From Lachnospiraceae bacterium (GTDB lineage: Bacteria; Bacillota; Clostridia; Lachnospirales; Lachnospiraceae): 64,000 nucleotides of DNA. Positions 17,736 through 26,562 of this stretch are shown in pieces. Under the pieces are notes generated by a model. The model ran no database searches. It saw nothing but the letters and a program-made list of their open reading frames with translations, and was not told where the DNA came from. Positions within the stretch are counted from its first letter, which is position 1; the number at the start of each line of letters is the position of its first letter. The stretch covers positions 55,902 to 119,901 of the forward strand of contig JAITGA010000003.1 of the NCBI GenBank assembly GCA_031280955.1, in the 5' to 3' direction. Position numbers and translations under genes: made by a program.

Positions 17736-19980
17736 CGGTTATATCGACCATATTATCTATCGAAACAAGGAAAATGGTTATACAGTTTTGACCCTTGTTG
17801 CCGACGGCGAGGAAATTACCGCTACCGGCAACATCCACGGCATTGATGAGGGCGACCATATTAAAGCCTACGGCGGGTTCGTCGAGCATCCGGTCTATGG
17901 TGAGCAATTCAAGATATCTTCCTGCCGTATCGTGACCCCTACTGACAGTGTCAGCATGGAGCGATATCTGGCATCAGGAGCAATCAAGGGGATAGGGGCA
18001 AAACTGGCGGCACGTATCGTCGCTCATTTTCAAGATGACACCGCTCGTATTGTTGAGGATGAACCAGAGCGGCTTAGTGAAGTATATGGAATAAGTAACC
18101 GTAAGGCACAGGATATCGCCGCACAGTTGGAAGGCAAAAAGGAAATGCGGGAGGCTTTTATCTTCCTGCAACAGTACGGCATTTCCAATGCGATGTCGGT
18201 CAAAATATATAACAAATACAAGCACAATCTTTATCGTATCATGCGGGAAAACCCGTATCAACTGGCTGAGGATATCAGCGGCATCGGTTTTCGTACCGCT
18301 GATGAAATCGCATTAAACGCCGGACTCTCCGTGAACTCAGAGTTTCGTATCCGCAGTGGCATCACTTATGTTTTGCAACAGGCGGCTCAGGATGGGCATA
18401 TTTGTTTGCCTAGCCAACAGATTTTGGAACGCTGTGAAAACATTCTCGATATCCCGCTTGATGATATCAACCCGCAACTGCTTAATCTGACGATGAGCAA
18501 GAAGATCATTATCCGCAAACGTGATGGAGTGCCTTTTGCTTATGACCCTTTTTACTATTACTCAGAACTAAAATGCGCCAAGCTCCTCTTTGATCTGAGT
18601 GCGGCTGCTCCGTTGGTAACTCCTGCTGACAGGGAAAATATATATGAAAGGGTCGAAGCGATTTTGCACGGTCAGGATATTGAGTCGGATGAGCTGCAAC
18701 TGGAAGCGATAATTGAAAGCATTTTACGGCGGGTGGTGATTATTTCCGGCGGGCCGGGGACAGGGAAGACGACGATTATCAATAGTGTTATCCGCTTTTT
18801 TGCCGAAGAGGGGCGGGATATTCTCTTGGCGGCGCCGACGGGAAGGGCGGCAAAGCGGATGACCGAAGCGACAGGATATGAAGCGAAGACGATTCACCGC
18901 TTGCTGGAAGTCAAGGTCGGCGGCGATCCCGACAGCAGACAGGAAAGGACAACTGATGAGATAAGCAGTATTCGTTTTGAAAGAAATGAAGAGTATCCTT
19001 TGGAAGCAGACATCATTATTGTTGATGAAATGTCGATGGTTGACATCAACTTATTTTTGGCATTGTTGAAAGCGGTAAGTGTCGGGACGAGGTTGGTTTT
19101 GGTTGGCGATGTTGATCAGCTCCCTAGTGTCGGCCCCGGTCAGATTTTGCGTGATATTATTGACAGCAAGACTTTTTCCACGGTAATACTCAAAAAAATC
19201 TTTCGTCAGGAAAAAGAAAGCGATATCGTCCTCAATGCCCATCGGATCAATAATGGCGAGAATCCGATTCTTGATAACAAAAGCCGTGATTTTTTCTTTC
19301 TGGAAAGAAATGACATCAATGTCATTTACAAACATATGATTCAGTTACTTGTCGAGAAGCTGCCGCCGTATATCGGTGCAAAGGCTTTGGAAATACAAGT
19401 TTTGACACCGATGCGAAAAGGGCCTCTGGGAGCAACGGTACTCAATCAGGTTTTGCAAAAGCATTTGAATCCGCCGACAGAAGACAAGAACCAGTATCAG
19501 AGCGGGGATACTCTTTACCGTGTTGGTGACAAGGTCATGCAAATCAAGAACAACTATATGCTGGAGTGGGAAGTTCGGGGCAAGAACAATATCTGTGTTG
19601 ATTCGGGGTATGGGATTTACAATGGCGATTGCGGCATTATCCGTGAGATAAATTTGTCCACGGGATATATGATGGTTGAGTACGATGAACAGCGGCAGGT
19701 AAGGTATGTTTTGACACAGCTTGATGAAATAGAACTGGCTTATGCGATTACGATTCACAAATCACAAGGGAGTGAATACCCTGCCGTCATTATGCCGCTC
19801 CTTAGCGGGCCGGGGATACTCTTTAACCGCAATCTTCTCTACACCGGTGTCACGAGAGCGTGTCGCCTCGTGGCGATTCTCGGCACACGGGATATTATTG
19901 CGACTATGGTAGCCAATACCTCACCCAATACCCGCCATTCCAGTTTATGCGAAAGGATAATAGAAATCCGTGATCTTTAA
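17722..19980 (+). CDS. recD2: RecD2-family ATP-dependent DNA helicase
   Basis: About 752 residues. The N-terminal OB-like part (GYIDHIIYRNKENGYTVLTL) and helix-hairpin-helix repeats (about 90-200) characterise RecD2 rather than the RecBCD subunit. The helicase motifs are GGPGTGKTTII (Walker A), APTGRAAKRM, IIVDEMSMVD, LVGDVDQLPSVGPGQ, IFRQEKESDI and the C-terminal AYAITIHKSQGSEY. It is a 5'-3' helicase involved in replication-fork maintenance and repair. The exact start is uncertain: ATG codons at 17701, 17722 and 17728 are possible, none with a strong ribosome binding site; 17722 is chosen for fit to family length, overlapping the flagellar gene by 14 bp. Confidence 0.93.
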   Translation: MEMINGYIDHIIYRNKENGYTVLTLVADGEEITATGNIHGIDEGDHIKAYGGFVEHPVYGEQFKISSCRIVTPTDSVSMERYLASGAIKGIGAKLAARIVAHFQDDTARIVEDEPERLSEVYGISNRKAQDIAAQLEGKKEMREAFIFLQQYGISNAMSVKIYNKYKHNLYRIMRENPYQLAEDISGIGFRTADEIALNAGLSVNSEFRIRSGITYVLQQAAQDGHICLPSQQILERCENILDIPLDDINPQLLNLTMSKKIIIRKRDGVPFAYDPFYYYSELKCAKLLFDLSAAAPLVTPADRENIYERVEAILHGQDIESDELQLEAIIESILRRVVIISGGPGTGKTTIINSVIRFFAEEGRDILLAAPTGRAAKRMTEATGYEAKTIHRLLEVKVGGDPDSRQERTTDEISSIRFERNEEYPLEADIIIVDEMSMVDINLFLALLKAVSVGTRLVLVGDVDQLPSVGPGQILRDIIDSKTFSTVILKKIFRQEKESDIVLNAHRINNGENPILDNKSRDFFFLERNDINVIYKHMIQLLVEKLPPYIGAKALEIQVLTPMRKGPLGATVLNQVLQKHLNPPTEDKNQYQSGDTLYRVGDKVMQIKNNYMLEWEVRGKNNICVDSGYGIYNGDCGIIREINLSTGYMMVEYDEQRQVRYVLTQLDEIELAYAITIHKSQGSEYPAVIMPLLSGPGILFNRNLLYTGVTRACRLVAILGTRDIIATMVANTSPNTRHSSLCERIIEIRDL

Positions 19981-20713
19981 TCTTCTCTTTCCCCGTCGTT
20001 GCCCTATCTGTGATGAACCGGTCAAACTAAATATCATTAGACATAAACCATCCCCGCTGCCACCGCCGCTTGTAGGGTTGATATGTCCCGCCTGTTATCC
20101 GAAGATATCATATCTTGCTGAGCCTACTTGTCTCAAATGCGGCAAAGCACTTTCACAGGCGGGAGAAAATGCGGCAATTGAATTTTGCCATGATTGCGCC
20201 GTCAGAAGCCACCAGTTTGACAGGGGGTTGGCTCTTTTTGAATATCCATGCATAGCGGGGTCGCTCTCACGCTTCAAGTATAAGGGTCGTCAGGAATACG
20301 CAGAATACTACGGGGCAGAGATAGCCCGCATCCTCGGAAAAGATATTTTGGCGATGAACCCTGAATGTCTGATCCCGGTACCTATCCACCAAAAGCGGCT
20401 GCGCTCGCGGGGATACAATCAGGCAACAGTACTGGCAAAGGTGATTTCCCGCCATTTGGGCATCCCGGTTGCCGATAAATTGGTAGCTCGTGTCCATGCT
20501 ACTGCGCCGCTCAAAAACATGAATTTGGAAGAAAGACAAGATAGTTTAAAAAGTGCTTTCAATCTTATGGAAAATGATGTAAAATTAGGTACAGTAATGA
20601 TTGTTGACGACATATTCACAACCGGCAGTACGATTGATGCAATTGCCAGGGAATTACGGCTGATGGGAGTCAACAGGATTTATTTTGTTGCGTTGTCGAT
20701 TGGAAAAGGATGA
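19970..20713 (+). CDS. comFC: ComFC-family phosphoribosyltransferase-like protein
   Basis: A 247-residue protein. It starts with a double zinc ribbon (CPICDEPV, CPAC, CLKCGKAL, CHDC) and ends with a type I phosphoribosyltransferase domain containing VMIVDDIFTTGSTIDA, the PRPP-binding loop. ComFC family members are needed for transformation in competent bacteria, acting on DNA that enters the cytoplasm. The GTG start overlaps recD2 by 11 bp. The order comFC-yvyF is shared with B. subtilis; comFA and comFB are not seen here. Confidence 0.93.
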   Translation: MIFNLLFPRRCPICDEPVKLNIIRHKPSPLPPPLVGLICPACYPKISYLAEPTCLKCGKALSQAGENAAIEFCHDCAVRSHQFDRGLALFEYPCIAGSLSRFKYKGRQEYAEYYGAEIARILGKDILAMNPECLIPVPIHQKRLRSRGYNQATVLAKVISRHLGIPVADKLVARVHATAPLKNMNLEERQDSLKSAFNLMENDVKLGTVMIVDDIFTTGSTIDAIARELRLMGVNRIYFVALSIGKG

Positions 20714-20726
20714 TTCGACCAAGAGG

Positions 20727-20745
20727 CTTACAAGATACTTGTAAG
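20727..20745. promoter_or_regulatory. Perfect 19-bp palindrome between comFC and yvyF
   Basis: CTTACAAG (20727-20734) and CTTGTAAG (20738-20745) flank a 3-base centre. It starts 14 bp after comFC and ends 11 bp before the yvyF ribosome binding site. It could be a DNA operator or a short RNA hairpin. No T-run follows. Confidence 0.55.
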
Positions 20746-20765
20746 ACACTTAAATGGAGGAAGCT

Positions 20766-21167
20766 ATGAATGTACGTAATTGCCGGGTCTGCAAGAAGCT
20801 CTTCAACTACGTCTACGGACCCCCTGTTTGCCCGCTGTGCAAAGATGCAAAGGAAAAGAAGTTCCAGGAAGTGAAAAAATACATTCAGGATCATCGCGGA
20901 GCCAATATCCATCAGGTTTCTGAAGACTGCGAGGTCGAGGTTAATCAGATTAACCAATGGATTAGAGAGGAACGCCTACAGTTCGCAGAAGACTCACCGA
21001 TTCGCGTCTCTTGTGAGAAATGTGGAGAAATGATTCGCGCCGGAGTCTATTGTGACAAATGCAAAGCGGATATGGCAAACACCCTCGGCAACGTATACAA
21101 AAAAGAGCCGATAAAGGAAGAACCGAAGAAGAAGCAGTCAGACAGAGACAAAATGCGCTTCTTATAG
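20766..21167 (+). CDS. yvyF: YvyF-family flagellar operon protein (zinc-ribbon)
   Basis: About 133 residues with two Cys pairs at the N-terminus (CRVCKKLFNYVYGPPVCPLC), a helical middle (REERLQFAED), and a second zinc ribbon (CEKCGEMIRAGVYCDKC), then a basic tail. This matches the conserved flagellar operon protein placed between comF and flgM genes in bacilli and clostridia. The start at 20766 is chosen because the earlier ATG at 20754 contains the GGAGG ribosome binding site. Confidence 0.88.
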   Translation: MNVRNCRVCKKLFNYVYGPPVCPLCKDAKEKKFQEVKKYIQDHRGANIHQVSEDCEVEVNQINQWIREERLQFAEDSPIRVSCEKCGEMIRAGVYCDKCKADMANTLGNVYKKEPIKEEPKKKQSDRDKMRFL

Positions 21168-21210
21168 CAGCGAACACTTCTTTATGTAAACGTAATGATA
21201 GTGTTGCTGC
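21167..21210 (+). other. Hairpin after yvyF
   Basis: GCAGCGAACACT (21167-21178) pairs with AGTGTTGCTGC (21200-21210) through one bulged base; the loop is 21 nt. No T-run follows, so it is more likely a partial terminator or stabilising stem between flagellar and downstream genes. Confidence 0.5.
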
Positions 21211-21231
21211 CAACGTGCTAGGAATGAAAAA

Positions 21232-21639
21232 GTGGTAAACGAAGAGCGTGTAATTTTGATGACGAAACTGGCGGTATATGAAAAAGGGCCGGGCAAGCTT
21301 AACGTAACCATTGGCAGTTATTTTCGCGGCGATTATATCGGCTTTCAACTGCTCAAATCTATAATCTCCGTGACACTTGCAAGTGGTATTATTCTTGGTG
21401 TGTATATATTTTATCATTTCGAGGATTTGATGCTTGATGTGTATCAAATGGACTTGCTAGAAATCGGCAGGGAGATGCTAAGATATTATTTGATTGCAAT
21501 AATTGCTTATTGCGCCCTGACTTACATGATTTATTCCTATCGTCATCACAAGGCACGAAAAGGATTACTGAACTATAACAGAAATTTACGCAAACTGTCA
21601 CAAATGATAAACAATGAGGGCGAGGCTTCGAGTAAATGA
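21232..21639 (+). CDS. Hypothetical membrane protein with two TM segments
   Basis: A 135-residue protein with two predicted membrane helices (about 45-62, SVTLASGIILGVYIFY, and about 84-102, LIAIIAYCALTYMIYSY), a basic cytoplasmic tail (RHHKARKGLLNYNRNLRKL) and no recognised motif. It overlaps the next membrane-protein gene by 4 bp, so the two are likely co-translated and may form a complex. The start is uncertain: GTG at 21232 or ATG at 21259. Function unknown. Confidence 0.7.
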   Translation: MVNEERVILMTKLAVYEKGPGKLNVTIGSYFRGDYIGFQLLKSIISVTLASGIILGVYIFYHFEDLMLDVYQMDLLEIGREMLRYYLIAIIAYCALTYMIYSYRHHKARKGLLNYNRNLRKLSQMINNEGEASSK

Positions 21640-22583
21640 CACGGCTTCTGGTAATAAAACAATATATCAAGTATTATGTTGCGAGATATGAGGTTTATTT
21701 ACAGCCACTAGCAAAATTTGCATTGGCATACATCGTCTTGCAGTTTGCCAATGGTGCGACAGGTTATATGGACAGGCTCAATAGTACGGCGGTGGTTTTC
21801 GTTGCCGCTTTGACTTGCTCGTTCATGCCACCCAACTTTATGGTGATTATGGTCGCCGGCTTCGTCGTCGCCCATATGTATGTGGTGTCATTGGAGTGTG
21901 CGGCAGTGGTGTTGGCGATATTTTTGTTGCTTTTCCTGCTCTTTTTCCGCTTCTCACCACGGGATACGCTGGCAGTACTTTTGACACCGATTTGCTTTTC
22001 CCTCAACATCCCTTACGTGATACCACTGATGTTGGGACTGTTGGGGACTCCACTTTCGATTGTCTCAGCTATCTGTGGGGTGGTGGCATATTACTCAGTA
22101 AGTTATATTACTGCCAACATTACTACAGTGACAGCGATGGCAGCCGATGATATGGCGGTCAGGTTTCGCTTTATCATCGACGGTATTCTCGATAGCCAAG
22201 AGATGTTGGTGATGACAGCCGCTTTTTCGGTTACGATCATAGTTATATATTTTATCCGCCGCTTGCCGATTACCCATAACTGGCTTATCGCAATGGTTAC
22301 GGGAGGGTTGGTACATATCCTGATTTTGTTGTTGGGCGATCTAATCTGGGATGTCCCCGTAGGCGTGGGGGGAGCGGTGTTCGGGATGATTATTTCGATT
22401 GGTATCGCCAAAGTAATTGAGTTTTTCGTTTTCCATGTAGACTATAACAGTACTGAAAAGGTTCAGTTTGAGGACGATGATTATTATTACTATGTCAAGG
22501 CTGTACCGAAAGTGACGGTTGCCGCCCCTTCACGAAAGGTGAGGAAGATTCATACGAGGCGGAGTAAGGAAGAGGAAGCATAA
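21636..22583 (+). CDS. Hypothetical polytopic membrane protein upstream of cdaA
   Basis: A 315-residue protein with about eight hydrophobic segments between residues 20 and 270, and a basic C-terminal tail (RKVRKIHTRRSKEEE). The segments contain few charged residues and conserved-looking Pro/Gly (CSFMPPNFMVIMVAG, LLGTPLSIVSAICGVVAYYS), suggesting a transporter or membrane-complex subunit rather than an enzyme. It lies 80 bp before cdaA and is probably in the same transcription unit. I do not recognise the family. Confidence 0.75.
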   Translation: MTRLLVIKQYIKYYVARYEVYLQPLAKFALAYIVLQFANGATGYMDRLNSTAVVFVAALTCSFMPPNFMVIMVAGFVVAHMYVVSLECAAVVLAIFLLLFLLFFRFSPRDTLAVLLTPICFSLNIPYVIPLMLGLLGTPLSIVSAICGVVAYYSVSYITANITTVTAMAADDMAVRFRFIIDGILDSQEMLVMTAAFSVTIIVIYFIRRLPITHNWLIAMVTGGLVHILILLLGDLIWDVPVGVGGAVFGMIISIGIAKVIEFFVFHVDYNSTEKVQFEDDDYYYYVKAVPKVTVAAPSRKVRKIHTRRSKEEEA

Positions 22584-22663
22584 ATAGTTAGAGTATGGTA
22601 ATGGATAACATTTCATGCTGATATACATGTTAATGATAACCAAGGGTATGTAAAGAGGTAGAA

Positions 22664-23569
22664 ATGCAGTTCTTTTTGGACTTGTGGCAAAACATCTTGA
22701 ATAATGACCTTATCACCATCCCCCACTATATCAAGTTTACTGATATCGTGGAAATTTTGATTATCTCTTTTTTGGCATATTCGCTGATGGTTTGGATCAA
22801 GACCACGAGGGCATGGTCGCTGCTGCGGGGGGTCATCGTGATTGCCATCTTTATTTTGGTGGCGGCAATATTTAGTATGAGTACGATCCTGTGGATAGTG
22901 CAAAATGTTATCTCAGTGGCAGTAATAGCTATTGTCGTAATCCTGCAACCGGAGTTACGCCGTGCCTTAGAACAATTAGGGCGCAAAAACATACTCACAT
23001 CAATGTTGTCATTTGACACCGCCAAGCAAGAAACAGGACGTTTTACCGACCGTACTGTCAATGAGATTACCAAGGCTTGTCTGGAAATGAGCAGGGATCG
23101 GACGGGAGCGTTGATTGTCGTGGAACAAAACGATTATTTGATTGATTACGAAAAGACGGGCATAGATATTGATGCGATAGTCACCAGTGAGCTGCTAATC
23201 AATATCTTTGAACATAATACACCCCTGCATGACGGGGCAGTATTGATTCGCGGCAATCGTATTATTGCTGCTACTTGTTATCTGCCGCTTTCTGACAATC
23301 CGCAGTTGGGCAAAGACCTAGGGACTAGACACCGTGCCGCCATCGGGATGTCGGAAGAGACGGATTCGATGACGATAATCGTTTCGGAAGAAAACGGTTG
23401 TATCAGCATTGCTTACAAGGATGAAATCAAGCGTGGTTTTGACGGTGATGGAATGAGGAAGCAGTTGATGCTGATTCAAGACAAGCGTGATGAAGAGAAA
23501 AAGACTCGCCGTAAAGCGAAAAGTAACGATAAGGCTGTCAAGCGGGAAGCGAGTGAGGGTAAAAGATGA
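22664..23569 (+). CDS. cdaA: Diadenylate cyclase CdaA
   Basis: A 301-residue protein: three N-terminal membrane segments (about 25-95), a short coiled region, then the DisA_N/DAC cyclase domain with its two signatures, HDGAVLIRG (about 190) and GTRHRAAIG (about 222). It makes c-di-AMP from two ATP; c-di-AMP controls potassium and osmolyte transport and wall homeostasis. A basic tail after residue 265 (KKTRRKAKSNDKAVKREA) is longer than in the B. subtilis enzyme. It overlaps cdaR by 4 bp. Confidence 0.96.
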   Translation: MQFFLDLWQNILNNDLITIPHYIKFTDIVEILIISFLAYSLMVWIKTTRAWSLLRGVIVIAIFILVAAIFSMSTILWIVQNVISVAVIAIVVILQPELRRALEQLGRKNILTSMLSFDTAKQETGRFTDRTVNEITKACLEMSRDRTGALIVVEQNDYLIDYEKTGIDIDAIVTSELLINIFEHNTPLHDGAVLIRGNRIIAATCYLPLSDNPQLGKDLGTRHRAAIGMSEETDSMTIIVSEENGCISIAYKDEIKRGFDGDGMRKQLMLIQDKRDEEKKTRRKAKSNDKAVKREASEGKR

Positions 23570-24852
23570 AAGGCAGGAAATGGACTAACAATATCGGTCT
23601 AAAAATAGGTTCGTTAGTTTTTGCTGCCGTAATGTGGACAGTAGTGACGAATTTGAATGACCCGCTTGATACCCGGACATATGATAATGTTCCGGTGCGG
23701 ATTCTTAATGGACATATTATCGAAGATTCCAACCGTGTTTTTGCGGTGTTGGAAAATACTGACGTTATTGACCGTGTCACCGTTCGTGCGCCCCGTTCGG
23801 TCATCAGCATGATTACCCATGCCAATATCGTAGCTCAAGCAGATATCAATTTCATTAGCAGTCTGGATACGGTAGCGATTACCCTTGGTGTCAACAATTT
23901 TACTGCGGCAGAAATTAGTGATATCGATGGCAGCTCCACCATCTTGAAGCTGAGCATAGAAGACAAACGGGAGCGTAGATTCCCGATTCGGGCGATGACC
24001 GAGGGTACGATTACCGAGGGGTATCTGCAAGGCGATATCAGCATCGACCCCAATAGTATCAATATCAACGGACCGGAATCAATTATCAATAGTATTTCAT
24101 ATGCCGCCGCCCGGGTGGATATTACCGGTTTCGTCAGCGATATCAGTACTACTGCCCCGGTTTATCTTTATGATGTAGAGGGGAACAGGGTCGTTTCCGA
24201 TCGTATTAATCAAGACATCAGTAATACTTCGTTCAGAGTGCCGATCCTCGAGACCAAGACGATACCGATTTCTTATTCTGTCAGCGGCAATCCTCCCCAG
24301 GGTTTTCGTCGCAACGGGATACAGTCGATTAGTCATAGCGAGATTTTGATAGCGGGAAGCTCCAATGCCATCCGCAATATAAATGAAATTATCATTTCGC
24401 CGGAGCGGGTTGATATCAGCGACAGTACAGAATTGTTTGTTGCCGAGATCGATATTAACGCATATTTGCCGCACGGAGTCCGCTTGGTGGATATGAGTGA
24501 CCATATCGTCATGATAACTGTGGGCGTGGAAGCAGAGGTTAGCAGAAATATTTCCCTGCCCGAAGAACGGTTACGAATCCTCAATATGCCCTCCGGCTTC
24601 CAAGCAAGCTTCCTTGATTTTACCGAAACATCTCCTTTTATCCTCGTGGGACTCAGACGTGATCTGAATCTGATTGAGGAAGAAGAAGTGTATGGGGACA
24701 TTGATATCGCTGCTTGGATGGGAAGCAGAGGGATAAACCAACTGACACAAGGATATTATGAGTTACCGGTGACAATCAATATGGGTAACGATATCAACGT
24801 CGCCAATGTGGTGACGGTATGGATGAACATTAGCCCGATAGGGGGCTATTGA
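23566..24852 (+). CDS. cdaR: CdaA regulatory protein CdaR (YbbR domains)
   Basis: A 428-residue protein with one N-terminal membrane anchor (IGLKIGSLVFAAVMWTVVTN) followed by about four extracytoplasmic YbbR repeats, each a short beta-rich unit (e.g. FPIRAMTEGTITEGYLQGDI; IPISYSVSGNPPQGF). In Firmicutes CdaR binds and modulates CdaA. The cdaA-cdaR-glmM order is a standard marker for this module. The ATGA overlap with cdaA indicates translational coupling. Confidence 0.93.
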   Translation: MKGRKWTNNIGLKIGSLVFAAVMWTVVTNLNDPLDTRTYDNVPVRILNGHIIEDSNRVFAVLENTDVIDRVTVRAPRSVISMITHANIVAQADINFISSLDTVAITLGVNNFTAAEISDIDGSSTILKLSIEDKRERRFPIRAMTEGTITEGYLQGDISIDPNSININGPESIINSISYAAARVDITGFVSDISTTAPVYLYDVEGNRVVSDRINQDISNTSFRVPILETKTIPISYSVSGNPPQGFRRNGIQSISHSEILIAGSSNAIRNINEIIISPERVDISDSTELFVAEIDINAYLPHGVRLVDMSDHIVMITVGVEAEVSRNISLPEERLRILNMPSGFQASFLDFTETSPFILVGLRRDLNLIEEEEVYGDIDIAAWMGSRGINQLTQGYYELPVTINMGNDINVANVVTVWMNISPIGGY

Positions 24853-26222
24853 TGAAAGGTAATGATGTAGTGGGAAAAATGTTTGGAACTGATGGCATCC
24901 GTGGTATTGCCAATGATGAACTGACACCGCTTCTGGCATTACAACTGGGGCAAGCGGGCGCACACGTCCTTGCCAACAAAAACGGCTATAACCGCCCGAC
25001 AATTATGGTCGGGTGTGATACACGTATCTCCAGCGATATGCTTGCCAGCGCCTTAATGGCGGGGATTTGCTCAGTTGGTGCCAATGCCATTTATGTAGGG
25101 GTAGTACCGACTCCTGCCCTTGCTTATTTGACGAGAAAATACAAAGTCGATGCGGGGGTGTCCATTACTGCCTCGCATAATACGATGGAGTTCAATGGTT
25201 TCAAGTTCTTTGATGGCAGCGGTTTCAAGCTGCCGGATGAACTGGAAGATGAAATCGAAAACGTCATGCGTGAGGGGATGGGAAAAATCAAGCTCCCCGT
25301 CGGAGCAAGGGTTGGCAAAATCAAGTATCGTTATGATGCGCGTGAGGAATATGTCAATTATGCCATTCACAGGGTCAACTCCGACTTGTCGGGACTGCGG
25401 ATAGTGATAGATTGTGCTGAGGGAGCGAGCTTTTATACTTCCGTGGAAGCCCTCAAAGAACTGGGGGCAGAGGTAATCGCCATCCATACCAATCCTGACG
25501 GCACGAATATCAATGCCAATTGCGGTTCGACCCACATGGAAGAGCTTCAGGCACGGGTGGTTTTTGAGAAAGCCCAACTCGGTCTCGCCTTTGACGGTGA
25601 TGCCGACCGGATGTTGGCAGTTGATGAAAAAGGCGAAATCCTCTGCGGCGACCTAATCATGGCGATTATCGGCACATATATGAAAGAGCGGGGTGAGCTG
25701 AAAAACGATACCATTGTCGCTACGGTGATGAGTAATATGGGTTTCATCATCATGGGAAAAGAAAACAAAATCAAAATCGAGCAGACCAAGGTAGGCGATC
25801 GCTATGTTCTGGAAAAGATGTGCGAGCTGGGAGCGAATCTTGGCGGCGAACAGTCAGGGCATATAATTTTCATGGACGATGCTACTCTGGGTGATGGCTT
25901 GATAAGTGCGCTGCATTTATTGCGGGTGATGGTCAACACAAGTAAACCGCTATCGGTTTTGCGACAGGTGATGACGGTTTTGCCGCAGTCACTATGTAAT
26001 GCCCGCGTTTTTAACCACAAAAAAGACCGCTTCATGGACTATCCCGAGATAGCCGAGCAGATAGAAGCCTTGGACAAAAAATACGCCGATGAGGGGCGGG
26101 TTCTGGTCAGACCGTCAGGAACAGAACCATTGGTACGGGTCATGATTGAGGGTAAGAACAAAAAAGAAATCCATGCCGATGCCAAGGCATTGGCGGAGCT
26201 GATTCAGAATATTATGTTTTGA
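24852..26222 (+). CDS. glmM: Phosphoglucosamine mutase GlmM
   Basis: About 456 residues. Family motifs: MFGTDGIRGIANDELTP, the phosphoserine loop ITASHNTMEFNGFK, the metal loop FDGDADRM, and the sugar/phosphate loop RPSGTEPLVRVMIEG. It interconverts glucosamine-6-P and glucosamine-1-P, the step before UDP-GlcNAc. It also inhibits CdaA in related bacteria, matching the operon. The ATG at 24852 shares one base with the cdaR stop; a GTG at 24870 with AAAGGT nine bases upstream would give MGKMFGTDG, matching the usual family N-terminus, and is a good alternative. Confidence 0.96.
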   Translation: MKGNDVVGKMFGTDGIRGIANDELTPLLALQLGQAGAHVLANKNGYNRPTIMVGCDTRISSDMLASALMAGICSVGANAIYVGVVPTPALAYLTRKYKVDAGVSITASHNTMEFNGFKFFDGSGFKLPDELEDEIENVMREGMGKIKLPVGARVGKIKYRYDAREEYVNYAIHRVNSDLSGLRIVIDCAEGASFYTSVEALKELGAEVIAIHTNPDGTNINANCGSTHMEELQARVVFEKAQLGLAFDGDADRMLAVDEKGEILCGDLIMAIIGTYMKERGELKNDTIVATVMSNMGFIIMGKENKIKIEQTKVGDRYVLEKMCELGANLGGEQSGHIIFMDDATLGDGLISALHLLRVMVNTSKPLSVLRQVMTVLPQSLCNARVFNHKKDRFMDYPEIAEQIEALDKKYADEGRVLVRPSGTEPLVRVMIEGKNKKEIHADAKALAELIQNIMF

Positions 26223-26250
26223 CATAAAATAACTGCGGAGGACATCAAAA

Positions 26251-26514
26251 ATGGTGAGAAAGAAAGTGACTATCAAGAATCCAACAGGATTACATTTACG
26301 GCCGGCGGGTTTTCTTTGTAAGGAAGCGATGCGATTCAAATCAATCATTACCTTTGAATTTCGCCAAAACACAGCCAACGTAAAAAGCGTTCTGTCTGTT
26401 TTGGGAGCATGTGTGAAATGTGGTGATGAAATTGAACTCGTCTGCGATGGTGAAGACGAAGAACTGGCACTTGCGGTTTTGGTAGAAGCGGTGAACAACG
26501 GCTTGGGCGAGTAA
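26251..26514 (+). CDS. HPr-family phosphocarrier protein
   Basis: An 87-residue HPr-like protein. The active-site region is GLHLRPAGFL, with the phosphorylatable His and following Arg intact, and the regulatory Ser site is NVKSVLSVL, normally the HPr-kinase target in Firmicutes. Leu replaces the usual Ala after the active His, and Cys residues occur in the second half (ACVKCGDE). It could be HPr itself or a Crh-like paralogue for carbon control. It lies 28 bp after glmM with a GGAGGA ribosome binding site. No enzyme I gene follows. Confidence 0.87.
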   Translation: MVRKKVTIKNPTGLHLRPAGFLCKEAMRFKSIITFEFRQNTANVKSVLSVLGACVKCGDEIELVCDGEDEELALAVLVEAVNNGLGE

Positions 26515-26562
26515 TGTAAGCCGGAAGCAATGTTTTCATCGGATAATATTATGTGAGGAAAA

